Positions 6,973-15,695 of a DNA stretch of 62,453 nucleotides are shown here, one piece after another. This stretch comes from Candidatus Zixiibacteriota bacterium (lineage in GTDB: Bacteria > Zixibacteria > MSB-5A5 > GN15 > FEB-12), in assembly GCA_024276275.1 (NCBI GenBank), contig JAJRXM010000082.1, positions 1 to 62,453 of the forward strand, written 5' to 3'. Every line of letters begins with the position of its first letter. Positions within the stretch are counted from its first letter, which is position 1. The notes under the pieces are model-generated. The model did not search any database and had not been told where the DNA came from. It was given only the letters and a program-made list of their open reading frames with translations. The position numbers and the translations under genes were made by a program.

Positions 6973-8695
6973 TTTTTGATAAACTTTTTATTTCATCCAG
7001 TATTATATCGGCACGTTGTTGGTTTCCCTCAGATTCTGCTTGTGCAAGTTCTATGTGTAGCTTTTGAATCTGTCTTTTCCTTTTTTCAGCTATAAAGAGC
7101 GTTACAAAATTTGAAATCTCATCATCTATTTGGTCAGGCTTCCATTCCTGATTGGCGACCTCGGTAATAAGAGAAATAAATTCTAAATCAGTCGTATTGT
7201 CAATCATTTGACGGGCATCAATTTTTCCGTTTGTTTTATATAATTGAATAATAGCAGAATATAATCGAGATAATTGTTTGGAGTCAAAATCATCGGTAGA
7301 AATTCTCTCAAATATTGACTCTATATTATTCGGGTTGCTGAATAGGAGAGACAACAACGAAATTTCAATTTTGCTGTGTCGTTTTTGACGATGTGAAACA
7401 ACTTCCTGGTCACTTTCTTTTTTAGAAACGGATTGTAAAAAGATTTGAGGACTTGTATTGAGCCGCTCGGCAGCATCGGCAAAAAAGAGCGAACGACGGG
7501 TCGGATCGTTAATCTTCATACCTATTGATACAAACTCTTTTATGAGTTTTTCTTTACCGATAATACCTGACTTTTCTATGTCAATATCTACGACTCTGAA
7601 TTGTATGAACCCGATAGCTTCCTGCATCATTTGTTCGATTTTATCTTTGCCGTACTTTTTGGCAATAGTATCTGGGTCTTCACCTGCTATAGGCTGGATT
7701 ATTTTGACTTCCAGTCCTGCATCATAGAGTGAATCGACCGAACGAAGTGCTGCTGCTCTGCCTGCTGAGTCAGAGTCAAACAAGAGATAGGCAGTTTCGG
7801 CAAAGCGGGCGAGAAGACGTGCCTGCTGTGAGGTGAATGCGGTACCCGATGATGCCACGACATTTTTAATGCCTATCTGCCAGAGAGATATAACATCAAA
7901 GTATCCCTCGACAATATACACCGCATTTGAGTCTCGAATATCATCTTTGGCAAGGTTCAGCCCGTATAAAACATTACTTTTGCTGTACAATGTTGTTTCA
8001 GGTGAATTCATATATTTAGCAGGTTCACCTTTTTTTAAAGTTCTTCCACCGAATGCTATTGGACGACCGGAAAGATTCATGATTGGAATCATTAATCTTT
8101 GTCTAAAGCGGTCAAAATGTTTTTTTGTTTTATCTGAAAAAAGAACTAACCCAGCCTTGTCTAGAATGTCAGATGATATATCTTTTTTCTTAGCGTAATT
8201 GATAAGCCCATCCCATTCCTCACCTGCAAGACCAAGTTTAAAATGTTCTATAGCTTCAGAGTTTATATTTCGGGTAGTTTTAAGATATTTTTCTAGAATA
8301 GTAGTATACTTTTTGGTATGCAGAACTTTTTGGAAATACTCTAATGCCGTCAAGTTCGCAAAGTTTAGTTTATCTATTAAATCTTTTTTATAGTCCGATT
8401 GGTTATCTTCTTTAATTGTGATATTAGTTTTTTTAGCAAGAAACTGAACCGCTTCGACAAAAGACATTTTTTCATGTTCCATCAAAAAGGTAAAAAGATT
8501 ACCTCCTTTACCGCATCCGAAACAATGGAAAATCTGTTTGTCGGGGGAGACATTAAACGACGGTGTTTTTTCGGTATGGAATGGACAGAGGGCAAGATAA
8601 TTTCGTCCCCGTTTTTTCAAACGAAGAAACTCACCGATAACTTGCACTATATCGGCCGCCTCGCGTATCTGTTCTATAGTTTCTTGTGGTATCAT
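6965..8695 (-). CDS. dnaG: DNA primase DnaG
   Basis: Primase of 576 residues that makes RNA primers at the replication fork. The N-terminal zinc finger uses C37, H40, C58 and C61 (CPFH ... CFGC). The RNA-polymerase core follows, with the TOPRIM domain marked by VYIVEGYFD near residue 262 and LLFDSDSAGRAA near 306. The C-terminal ~130 residues are a helical helicase-binding domain, with IQKLHIELAQAE close to the end. Length is in the usual 570-650 range. The gene starts two bases after mutS2 and its end overlaps recN by eight bases, so translation of the three is coupled. No sigma-70 (rpoD) gene follows, unlike the classical rpsU-dnaG-rpoD macromolecular synthesis operon, but rpsU is nearby upstream. 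Confidence 0.97.
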   Translation of the reverse strand: MIPQETIEQIREAADIVQVIGEFLRLKKRGRNYLALCPFHTEKTPSFNVSPDKQIFHCFGCGKGGNLFTFLMEHEKMSFVEAVQFLAKKTNITIKEDNQSDYKKDLIDKLNFANLTALEYFQKVLHTKKYTTILEKYLKTTRNINSEAIEHFKLGLAGEEWDGLINYAKKKDISSDILDKAGLVLFSDKTKKHFDRFRQRLMIPIMNLSGRPIAFGGRTLKKGEPAKYMNSPETTLYSKSNVLYGLNLAKDDIRDSNAVYIVEGYFDVISLWQIGIKNVVASSGTAFTSQQARLLARFAETAYLLFDSDSAGRAAALRSVDSLYDAGLEVKIIQPIAGEDPDTIAKKYGKDKIEQMMQEAIGFIQFRVVDIDIEKSGIIGKEKLIKEFVSIGMKINDPTRRSLFFADAAERLNTSPQIFLQSVSKKESDQEVVSHRQKRHSKIEISLLSLLFSNPNNIESIFERISTDDFDSKQLSRLYSAIIQLYKTNGKIDARQMIDNTTDLEFISLITEVANQEWKPDQIDDEISNFVTLFIAEKRKRQIQKLHIELAQAESEGNQQRADIILDEIKSLSKNA

Positions 8696-8697
8696 GC

Positions 8698-11055
8698 TTA
8701 CTCTTTTAATTTCACAACAGTAACCCCGGCTCCGCCTTCGTTAAAATCTCCGAGTCGAAGTGAGGCAACCTCTTTATGCTTTCGTAAGTATTCAGTCAAA
8801 GTTCTTTTTAAAATTCCAGCACCTTTGCCGTGGATAACATATACCTGCGACATACCGCTGATAATAGCTTGGTCTAGAAATTGATCTAATTTCTCGGTAG
8901 CTTCTTCAGCGGTCAGACCTCTGAGATGAATTTCACGTGAGGCGGGTGGTTCATTGTCGTAAGTTACATTCGTTCGCTTTGAAGATACTTCTTTGTTTAG
9001 AGGTTCAATCTTTTTTAAGTTTCGTAATTCTACGGTTGTGAAGATATTTCCGATTTTTACTTTAGCTTTATCTTTTCCGACCAAGCAGTCAATTTCACCT
9101 TGCTGACGTAAAGAGATAATTTCTACTGAATCACCTTTGGTAAAGAGACCCTGCACTATAGTTTTTTTCTGAGACTTTTCAATTTGTGAACGTACTTTGT
9201 TTTCCCGTTCTTTTAAAGAACGATGAAATTCTTTTACAGATTTTTCCGATGCTTGGGAGCTTCTGATTTCAGCAACAAGTCTTTCTATCTCTTTGCGGGT
9301 GGTGAGCAAAAAGCTAGATGTTTCGGCAAGAGCTTTTTCTTTTTCAGATTCAATTTCTTTTTTCAGGTGGTCTGTTTGTGTCTTATAGAATTTTTCTAAG
9401 AGTGTTGCTTTTTCAAGTTTTTCAGCAAGCTCTGTTTTATCTTTTTTAATAACATTCAGCTCTTCTTCAAGTGACGTAATAAGTTTATCGAGAGATTTTT
9501 CTCCGCTTGAAAGAAGAGAGACCGCTTTTTCACAGATAGATTTCGGCATACCAAGACGTTCGGCAATTTCAACAGCGTACGATGACCCCGGTATACCTAC
9601 CCGTAGCTTATATGTAGGGGCGAGCGTTTCGCGGTCAAATTCAAGTGAACCGTTTTCAAGCTCGGAGTATTCCATTGCAAGAGTTTTAAGCTGAGAATAA
9701 TGAGTCGTAATTATCATACGGGCTTTTCTCTCAATGGCATATAGTATTGTTGCTTCGGCAAGGGCAGATCCTTCATTTGGATCGGTACCTGCTCCGATTT
9801 CATCGAATAAGATAAGAGTGTTACCGTTGGCTCCTTGGAGACCGTCGATAATGTTTTTTACATGAGAGGAAAAAGTCGAGAGTGAAAGTTCCAGAGATTG
9901 TTCATCGCCTATGTCAGAAAAAATATCAAAGAAAATTCCGACTTTGGATTTTTCATCACAATAAATATGCAGACCTGCCTGTGCCATTAAAATTGACAAG
10001 CCAACCGTTTTGAGAAGTATAGTTTTACCCCCCGTATTCGGTCCGGTTATCAGGATTGCCTGACGGTCATCATCAAGAGCTAGAGAGTTCGGAATTACTT
10101 TAGACTGATCATCAAACTGCAGCATTAAGAGTGGATGTTTGACATTTAGTAAATTAAACGAAGGTTCATCAATAATTATCGGGGAGTTTCCTTTTATTTT
10201 ATTGGAAAAATTAGCCGAGGCATGGAGAGAATCAAGGGTTCCGATTATATCAGCATTGGTCAAAAGAGATTCAGCACGGATGCCGATTTCTTTTGTTATA
10301 GCCTTAAGTATTCGTTGAATCTCCATACGTTCTTCTTGATAAAGCATGTTTATTTTATTATTCGTCTCTACAGTTTCTTTCGGTTCGATAAAAAATGTCG
10401 AACCGGATTGTGAACGGTCATGTAGTATTCCCATGTCAGCTTGATAATTATTTGTCGGGACTCCGATTACATATCTGTCATTACGCATAGTTACGATATC
10501 ATCCTGCCAGCCCGATTGTTTAGACTGTTTCGAAAGTAATCGGTTGAGCGTGTTTATAATTTTTCTTTTACTCTCATTAAGTTCTGAGCGGATAGATCGA
10601 AGTTTTTTCGATGCGGAGTCTTTGACAGTACCGTCGGGGTCTATGGCGTTTTCAATTTCTTTTTTTAGTTCAGGAAATGCCCGTAATTGTCCGAGGTAGT
10701 CCGCAATAAGAGGGAAGTTGTCACGATCATCGGAAGAATATCTTTCCAGTTCAATTGAGATTGAAACCAGTTGTAGAACGATAAGCATTTCTTTCGGTTC
10801 TATAAAATAATTTTCGACCTCTGTTTTATTTAAGAAATGTCTGCATTCTTCTGTGCGGTACAAAGGGAAGGGTGTTCCGAAATTAATAATATCTTTCATT
10901 TCAGAAACGGCCTGTTGTTTCAGGCGTATCTCTTTTAAGACAAATAGCGGCTCGATTGCCTCTATTTTTTCAACCCCATAGGGTGTCAGACACTTACCAC
11001 GGATAGTGGAGAGAACTTTTTTAAATTCTAAAATTTCTATACTATGTTTATTCAT
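8698..11055 (-). CDS. mutS2: Endonuclease MutS2
   Basis: MutS paralogue of 785 residues without the mismatch-recognition domain. The clamp/lever region occupies about 1-300. The ATPase has Walker A TGPNTGGKT near residue 339, FDEIGAGTDPNEGSALAEA as Walker B, and TTHYSQLK. A long coiled coil (about 515-640) follows, then a small beta domain, and a C-terminal Smr nuclease domain from about residue 711 with the HLRGLTAEEA and VIHGKGAGILK motifs. MutS2 acts on branched DNA and on collided ribosomes. It opens the mutS2-dnaG-recN group, directly after a terminator that ends the rpsU-yqeY-cvpA transcript; some read-through is likely because the gap has little room for a promoter. Confidence 0.96.
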   Translation of the reverse strand: MNKHSIEILEFKKVLSTIRGKCLTPYGVEKIEAIEPLFVLKEIRLKQQAVSEMKDIINFGTPFPLYRTEECRHFLNKTEVENYFIEPKEMLIVLQLVSISIELERYSSDDRDNFPLIADYLGQLRAFPELKKEIENAIDPDGTVKDSASKKLRSIRSELNESKRKIINTLNRLLSKQSKQSGWQDDIVTMRNDRYVIGVPTNNYQADMGILHDRSQSGSTFFIEPKETVETNNKINMLYQEERMEIQRILKAITKEIGIRAESLLTNADIIGTLDSLHASANFSNKIKGNSPIIIDEPSFNLLNVKHPLLMLQFDDQSKVIPNSLALDDDRQAILITGPNTGGKTILLKTVGLSILMAQAGLHIYCDEKSKVGIFFDIFSDIGDEQSLELSLSTFSSHVKNIIDGLQGANGNTLILFDEIGAGTDPNEGSALAEATILYAIERKARMIITTHYSQLKTLAMEYSELENGSLEFDRETLAPTYKLRVGIPGSSYAVEIAERLGMPKSICEKAVSLLSSGEKSLDKLITSLEEELNVIKKDKTELAEKLEKATLLEKFYKTQTDHLKKEIESEKEKALAETSSFLLTTRKEIERLVAEIRSSQASEKSVKEFHRSLKERENKVRSQIEKSQKKTIVQGLFTKGDSVEIISLRQQGEIDCLVGKDKAKVKIGNIFTTVELRNLKKIEPLNKEVSSKRTNVTYDNEPPASREIHLRGLTAEEATEKLDQFLDQAIISGMSQVYVIHGKGAGILKRTLTEYLRKHKEVASLRLGDFNEGGAGVTVVKLKE

Positions 11056-11061
11056 AACATT

Positions 11062-11087
11062 AAAAAAACCGACCTTTCAGCCGGTTT
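11062..11087 (-). terminator. Rho-independent terminator after cvpA
   Basis: On the minus strand AAACCGG and CGGTTT arms enclose CTGAAAGGT and are followed by seven T (plus-strand A run 11062-11068). It lies between cvpA and the mutS2 start, probably an attenuating terminator inside a longer transcription unit. Confidence 0.75.
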
Positions 11088-11129
11088 AATATACATATAT
11101 AGCGGACAATTGTAAAACAGGTAAATTGT

Positions 11130-11759
11130 CTATCTGATATTTGATGTAAAAAATCTTTCAATTTGATATAGTACCCGATGAACTTCTACCCGGTCTTTAT
11201 CAAGCATACTTCCGTTTGTTGTTTTACCGGGAGTTTCCAGCAAAGTTTTTTCTATTTGTCGCATAAAATTAGGGCTTTTCGGATGAATTTTAGCAGTACC
11301 TTCATATAAAATCGGTATTGTTTTTGCCATAGCCGGTCCAAATAATGAATTTTCAAAAGCGATATAAAAAGCATTAGGGAGCGGTAGTAAAAAAGCAATA
11401 AAAGTCAAAAATCCGACTGCGACCCAACCGCGTAAAAATCCTACCAATGCACCACCCATTTGGTCTCTACGGCCGGACGGTTTCAAGTTGGCTATTTTAT
11501 AAAAGAGAAGCCCAAGGATTTTAAAAGCTGCATAAGAAATAGCAAGTAACAACACAAAAGATAGGAATGCCGAAATAAGAGGTGAACCGCCTATTTTTTC
11601 ATATACCCAAACCGCAAATTGATCAATATAATTTACCGAGAAAATTATTGCGGTAAAAAAGATTATAAAAGCCATCAGTTCTCTAATAAGACCTTTTTTG
11701 GAGCCTACAATTACTGATGCTAATAATAAAACTAATAAAACGATGTCAACCCAATTCAT
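11130..11759 (-). CDS. CvpA family membrane protein
   Basis: Inner-membrane protein of 209 residues. MNWVDIVLLVLLLASVIVG is the first membrane segment, and three more follow before about residue 125 (FIIFFTAIIFSV, AFLSFVLLLAISYAAFKILG, FLRGWVAVGFLTFIAFLLP). The DGxxGxxxGLIRE-like stretch (GSKKGLIRELMAF) and GGALVGFLRGW are CvpA family marks. The family was named for colicin V production and is linked to envelope homeostasis; its mechanism is unsettled. The start is set at 11759, where AGGGAG lies six bases upstream; a longer frame to 11795 lacks a ribosome site. The soluble tail of about 80 residues is predicted to be helical. Confidence 0.88.
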   Translation of the reverse strand: MNWVDIVLLVLLLASVIVGSKKGLIRELMAFIIFFTAIIFSVNYIDQFAVWVYEKIGGSPLISAFLSFVLLLAISYAAFKILGLLFYKIANLKPSGRRDQMGGALVGFLRGWVAVGFLTFIAFLLPLPNAFYIAFENSLFGPAMAKTIPILYEGTAKIHPKSPNFMRQIEKTLLETPGKTTNGSMLDKDRVEVHRVLYQIERFFTSNIR

Positions 11760-11845
11760 ATAATACTCCCTGTTATTTTTCCTTTTACTAACCAAATATA
11801 GAAAAGTTTTAGGTTTTTAAACAAGATAAAAATATGAGAATTAGT

Positions 11846-12292
11846 TTAGGCAGTTAAGAGTTTAATAGAAATATCTTTGATTCGTTTTCCGTCAGCTCTG
11901 CCTTTGACCTGAGGTATGACAATTTTCATTATTAAACCAATTTTTTGAGGAGAATCAGCCCCTGATTCAGCAATAGCATCTTTGATAAAAGCGGTAAGCT
12001 CATCATCGGAGAGTGGTTCCGGTAAATACTCTTTGATTACAGCAGCTCCGAACTCCTCAGATTTAACCAGATCGTCACGCCCACCGGCTTTAAACTGTTC
12101 AATTGAGTCATTACGTTTTTTGAGGGCAGAGTTTAAAACTGCAATACAGTCGTCATCGGTTAATTCTTTGCCGATTTCGATTTGCTTATATTTTAAATCA
12201 GATTTAAGGCCCCGAAGAACGATGAGTTTTTCTTTTTCACCGGCCTTTAGAGCCTTAATAATATTTTCTTCAATTGTTTTATACAAAGACAT
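11846..12292 (-). CDS. YqeY/GatB-related domain protein
   Basis: Soluble helical protein of 148 residues of the YqeY family: an N-terminal four-helix part (KALKAGEKEKLIVLRGL, ALKKRNDSIEQFKAGGRDDL) and a C-terminal domain similar to the tRNA-binding tail of GatB amidotransferase (IGLIMKIVIPQVKGRADGK). The precise role is unknown; association with aminoacyl-tRNA metabolism is suggested for the family. It begins two bases after rpsU, the common rpsU-yqeY pairing found across many bacteria, and is followed by cvpA. Confidence 0.93.
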   Translation of the reverse strand: MSLYKTIEENIIKALKAGEKEKLIVLRGLKSDLKYKQIEIGKELTDDDCIAVLNSALKKRNDSIEQFKAGGRDDLVKSEEFGAAVIKEYLPEPLSDDELTAFIKDAIAESGADSPQKIGLIMKIVIPQVKGRADGKRIKDISIKLLTA

Positions 12293-12294
12293 TC

Positions 12295-12495
12295 TTAATA
12301 TTTATTCTGTATATATTTAGTTCTACGGTTTTTACGTTTAGCAGCAGCTAGTTTACGTTTTTTCTCGTCAGAAGGTTTTTCAAAGTGTTGATGTTTTTTT
12401 ATATCTGTAATAATTCCTGTTTTTTCGCAGAATTTATTAAAACGACGTAACGCTTTTTCAAAAGATTCATCATCACGAACTTTAACACCGGTCAA
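12295..12495 (-). CDS. rpsU: 30S ribosomal protein bS21
   Basis: Ribosomal protein of 66 residues needed for initiation at the 3' end of 16S rRNA. The core VRDDESFEKALRRFNKFCEK and the basic tail KKRKLAAAKRKNRRTK are typical. The start is TTG at 12495, seven bases after a near-perfect ribosome site. First gene of rpsU-yqeY-cvpA. A perfect seven-base inverted repeat lies in its leader (12550-12569). Confidence 0.97.
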   Translation of the reverse strand: MTGVKVRDDESFEKALRRFNKFCEKTGIITDIKKHQHFEKPSDEKKRKLAAAKRKNRRTKYIQNKY

Positions 12496-12502
12496 GTAAC
12501 AA

Positions 12503-12511
12503 CACCTCCTT
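12503..12511 (-). promoter_or_regulatory. Strong Shine-Dalgarno AAGGAGGTG of rpsU
   Basis: The minus strand reads AAGGAGGTG, complementary to the 16S 3' end along its length, with seven bases to the TTG start. A strong site paired with a weak start codon is common for ribosomal protein genes under translational control. Confidence 0.7.
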
Positions 12512-12549
12512 CAAGAGGAAAAAGTAATAAGTTAAATGTCTACAAATAA

Positions 12550-12569
12550 GATAACTAAATAAAGTTATC
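12550..12569 (-). promoter_or_regulatory. Inverted repeat in the rpsU leader
   Basis: GATAACT, six-base A-rich loop, AGTTATC: perfect seven-base arms, 55 bases before the rpsU start and with no T-run. TTTACA with GATAAC at 16-base spacing overlaps it and could be a sigma-70 promoter, which would make the palindrome a possible operator or leader hairpin. Function is not shown. Confidence 0.4.
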
Positions 12570-12677
12570 GGTGAAACTCTTAATTTGTAAAGCATGGCAA
12601 TTTAATAGGTTTTATGTTAAAACAAAGATGTTTTTTATAAAAATACGGTTTTTTTTTGATTTCTGCGTATAAAAACC

Positions 12678-13454
12678 ATGCCGTTTACTACCTCACATCC
12701 TGCCGCTGTCTTATTGTTAAAAAATGCCTTTCCGAGATATATCTCTCTGACAGGTCTGATTGCCGGAGCAATGTCACCGGATTTACTCTATTTCCTTGAG
12801 ATGAACACGGTTAACCGAGGAGTAAGCCATAGCTGGAGTGGCCTGTTTTTAGTATCTCTGCCGCTTGGTCTGCTTTTTTCGTTTGCATTTCACTATTTGT
12901 TTAAAAAAGAGCTAATCCTAAACTTACCAAACCGACTTTTGAAGCATTTTTCCGGTTTAGCTGTCTCGGAGTGGAAAATTAATAATGTACGCACTTGGAT
13001 TATTCTCATTATTTCAGTTTTAATCGGTGCAGTTTCTCATTTTGGGTGGGATTCCTGTACCCATTTGGACGGGGAAGTTGTACAGTTTTTTCCTGTACTA
13101 CAAAATAATATTTCAATCTTTGGATATTATATTACTGTCTTTCACTTATTACAGCATGTCAGTACAATTCTTGGTGCGGGAGCAGTTCTGATTTATTTTT
13201 CATTTCAATCAAATCTTCCACCAAGAATAAATACCGAGAATAAATACCCGACAATTCATCGGATTTCATTTTGGGTTATTACAATTCCTGTTTCTGCTCT
13301 GTTTGCTTTTACGGTGCTGCATTTGTATATCTATTTTGCTCCCGAACGTATAGCAAGTGAGAGAACAGTTTTTGGTCTGGCAGGCTGGGCAGGTTTTTTC
13401 TATTTGGTGATAGCCTTGGGGTTGTTCAAACGGTTTAAAAAGATTACTCAATAA
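12678..13454 (+). CDS. DUF4184 family membrane protein
   Basis: Polytopic membrane protein of 258 residues, about six hydrophobic segments. The N-terminus MPFTTSHPAAVLL with GAMSPDLLYFLEM and the later GAVSHFGWDSCTHLDG match the DUF4184 family, which shares the metal-dependent-hydrolase-like HPA/SPD/H motifs of the LexA-binding YdjM/phospholipase-like group. The His and Asp residues H8, D34 and the SHFGWD His/Asp are good candidates for a metal site, but no activity is known for the family. The gene diverges from rpsU and its last eleven bases overlap the 3' end of the convergent HIT gene. Confidence 0.8.
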   Translation: MPFTTSHPAAVLLLKNAFPRYISLTGLIAGAMSPDLLYFLEMNTVNRGVSHSWSGLFLVSLPLGLLFSFAFHYLFKKELILNLPNRLLKHFSGLAVSEWKINNVRTWIILIISVLIGAVSHFGWDSCTHLDGEVVQFFPVLQNNISIFGYYITVFHLLQHVSTILGAGAVLIYFSFQSNLPPRINTENKYPTIHRISFWVITIPVSALFAFTVLHLYIYFAPERIASERTVFGLAGWAGFFYLVIALGLFKRFKKITQ

Positions 13455-13773
13455 ACTCTAGCTTGTCTTTACCTCTGTCGGACATAAAGTGATAATGCAA
13501 ATGGTCAACTTCCTGCCCGAATCCATTGTTAATAAGAATTTTAAAATGGTCAGCTATACCAAGTTTGTCGGCAACAAGTTTGGCTGTCTCGTTTAATATT
13601 TGTAGTGTTTCTGAATTTGTTACAAAGAAATTTTTGGTTTTAACTTTTGGGATAATCAGTAAATGCACCGGAGTTTTTGGAGCATGGTCGGCTATTACGA
13701 TGACTAGATCGGTTTCATAAAATATCTTGGACGGAATTTCACGGTTGATTATTTTCGTGAATATTGAGGACAT
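13444..13773 (-). CDS. HIT family nucleotide hydrolase
   Basis: Histidine-triad protein of 109 residues, Hint/PKCI branch. The N-terminus SSIFTKIINREIPSKIFYE is typical, although the first Cys pair of zinc-binding members is replaced (SIFTKI instead of CIFCKI). The catalytic triad is HLHYHF near residue 95, and GQEVDH precedes it. Such enzymes hydrolyse nucleoside phosphoramidates or AMP-lysine. ATG at 13773 is chosen because AAGGA stands eight bases upstream; the in-frame ATG at 13782 would touch that site. Convergent with the DUF4184 gene, eleven bases overlapping, and divergent from yebC. Confidence 0.92.
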   Translation of the reverse strand: MSSIFTKIINREIPSKIFYETDLVIVIADHAPKTPVHLLIIPKVKTKNFFVTNSETLQILNETAKLVADKLGIADHFKILINNGFGQEVDHLHYHFMSDRGKDKLEFIE

Positions 13774-13834
13774 GGTTGACATTCCTTTCTTTTATTATGA
13801 GCATGACAGAGCATAATAATAATACCTCACCCGC

Positions 13835-13863
13835 TTGCCAAAAACAAGATTTCATATTATATT
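13835..13863 (+). promoter_or_regulatory. Putative sigma-70 promoter of yebC
   Basis: TTGCCA (13835-13840), 17 bases, TATATT (13858-13863). Position fits a leader of about 50 bases before the yebC ATG at 13922. The region is AT-rich, so a chance match cannot be excluded. Confidence 0.45.
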
Positions 13864-13921
13864 ATAAACTGTAAAATATGTTAAAATGATAGCTTGTATA
13901 AATTTATAGGAGAATGTGCCA

Positions 13922-14671
13922 ATGTCAGGTCATTCAAAGTGGTCGACCATTAAACGGAAAAAAGGGAAAGCTGATGCCGAACGCGGCAAAATATTTACCC
14001 GTTTAATTAAAGAAATTACTGTTGCTGCCCGTGAAGGTGGTGGAGATATTGAAGGCAACCCACGTCTGCGTACTGCGGTTGCAGGAGCAAAAGCTGCCAA
14101 CATGCCTGCTGATAATATCAAAAGAGGTATCTTAAAAGGAACCGGTGATCTCCCCGGAGTTGTCTATGAAAGTCACAATTATGAAGGGTACGGACCGGGT
14201 GGCGTTGCTGTCTACATGGAAGCACTTACCGACAACAAAATCAGAACTGTTGCTGATGTTCGGCATATCTTAACTAAGTACGGCGGTAATTTAGGTTCCA
14301 ATGGTTGTGTCGCCTGGTTGTTTGATAAGGCAGGAGTGATTATTATTGATGGTGAAGCTACTGACGAAGATACCATTATTGAAATTGCGACAGAAGCCGG
14401 TGCTGATGATGTTATCAACGAAGATGGCGTTTTTGAAATTCGTACTGAAGCATCTGAAATTGACAGAGTTCGTTCTGCTATCGAAGAAAAAGGTATCGAA
14501 ATGGTCTCTGCTGAAGTGACGATGATTCCTCAAAATACTGTTAAACTGACTAAGGAATCTGAAGCAAGTTCAATGTTAAAAATGTTTGAGCTTTTGGAAG
14601 AGAACGAAGATGTCCAAAAAGTGTATGCGAACTTTGATATTGATGAAGCACTGCTTGAAAAGCTATTATAA
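13922..14671 (+). CDS. yebC: YebC/PmpR family protein
   Basis: Protein of 249 residues of the YebC/TACO1 family, begins MSGHSKWSTIKRKKG. Conserved parts include GRGGNPRLR-like GNPRLRTAVAGAKAANMPADNI, YEGYGPGG, and ADVRHILTKYGGNLGSNGCVAWLF. The family was described as a transcription regulator and more recently as a ribosome-associated factor that relieves stalling at proline stretches. ATG 13922 is selected because AGGAGA (13908-13913) is eight bases upstream; an upstream GTG two codons earlier is less well placed. It heads the classical yebC-ruvC-ruvA-ruvB-queA neighbourhood, here interrupted by a methyltransferase gene and a repeat. Confidence 0.96.
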   Translation: MSGHSKWSTIKRKKGKADAERGKIFTRLIKEITVAAREGGGDIEGNPRLRTAVAGAKAANMPADNIKRGILKGTGDLPGVVYESHNYEGYGPGGVAVYMEALTDNKIRTVADVRHILTKYGGNLGSNGCVAWLFDKAGVIIIDGEATDEDTIIEIATEAGADDVINEDGVFEIRTEASEIDRVRSAIEEKGIEMVSAEVTMIPQNTVKLTKESEASSMLKMFELLEENEDVQKVYANFDIDEALLEKLL

Positions 14672-14702
14672 GTAAAATACATATGGTTTCAAATTATAAA
14701 TA

Positions 14703-14729
14703 AGTCATACTGAGTTTGTCGAAGTATGC
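14703..14729. repeat. Intergenic repeat, family 5
   Basis: GTCATACTGAGTTTGTCGAA followed by GTATGC; arms CATACT and AGTATG face each other. It sits between yebC and the inserted methyltransferase gene. Confidence 0.75.
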
Positions 14730-14798
14730 TCCACCAGAAGTGGCTATCAACAAGCCATTATGGCTAACGATGTATAATCAGAAAATAGATGAGTATGT

Positions 14799-15629
14799 AT
14801 GAATACTGAAAAAATAGTTCAAGCACACTACACCAAAGAAAATATGGCTGATAAAATTTTCTCGACTCTTTCGGAATCGGGTGTTGATATCAATAATCTT
14901 ACAAGAGAAGATATCGCTTCGTATGAAGAATTTCATATCGGCGGTAGAGAGGCTACCAGACTGCTTGCGGAATATGCTTCGATACAATCTGAAAAGTCGG
15001 TTTTAGATATAGGGTGTGGAATCGGCGGTCCTGCCCGAACTTTAGCTGCGGAATTCAGTTGTACCGTAACAGGTCTTGATTTGACCGAGGAGTTTGTGAA
15101 AACAGCACAAATTATTTCTGATAAATTATCTATGTCGGATGAGGTGAATTTTTTACAAGGAAGCGGAACAGAACTTCCGTTTGATGACAATAGTTTTTCA
15201 GCAGTATGGACACAACACATGACAATGAATGTTGAAAGAAAAGATTTGCTCTTTTCTGAGATTTCAAGGGTCTTAAAGCCGAACGGAAAATATGTTTTTC
15301 ATGAAGTTATCAAAGGGGATGAGGTTGAATTATTATTTCCGGTACTGTGGGCAAGTGATCGGAAAGGGAGTCATCTTATACCTGACAAACAATTTTGTGA
15401 TTTAATCAATTCCACTGGTTTGACTCAAGTGAAAATTAAAAACCATACAGATTTAGCACTGTTGTTTTTTGAGCAGATGCAGAAAAGTTCTCAAGAATCT
15501 TCTGAAACAAAAACAAGTATCAGATCATTTCTAAATAAAGATTTCCCTGAAAGAGCGAAAAACGTATATCAAAACCTCAAAGAGGGTAGAATTAAAACTC
15601 TCATGGGCGTTTTTGAAAAATCTGCCTAA
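14799..15629 (+). CDS. SAM-dependent class I methyltransferase
   Basis: Protein of 276 residues with the Rossmann-fold methyltransferase motifs: motif I VLDIGCGIGGPA at about residues 69-80, the acidic GLDLTEEFV that binds the ribose, motif II/III GSGTELPFDDNSFSAVWTQ, and VLKPNGKYVFHEV. The sequence after IGGREATRLL resembles the small-molecule methyltransferases of the sarcosine/glycine, tocopherol and cyclopropane-type group (Methyltransf_11); the substrate cannot be named. It is inserted between yebC and ruvC, with a family 5 repeat just upstream, and has no obvious partner, so it looks like a later addition to this conserved cluster. Confidence 0.85.
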   Translation: MNTEKIVQAHYTKENMADKIFSTLSESGVDINNLTREDIASYEEFHIGGREATRLLAEYASIQSEKSVLDIGCGIGGPARTLAAEFSCTVTGLDLTEEFVKTAQIISDKLSMSDEVNFLQGSGTELPFDDNSFSAVWTQHMTMNVERKDLLFSEISRVLKPNGKYVFHEVIKGDEVELLFPVLWASDRKGSHLIPDKQFCDLINSTGLTQVKIKNHTDLALLFFEQMQKSSQESSETKTSIRSFLNKDFPERAKNVYQNLKEGRIKTLMGVFEKSA

Positions 15630-15695
15630 GTCACAAATCTTATCTGTCTGCCTGTTTTTAATTGATATTCTTAAAGAATAACTCTATGCTTTAGT

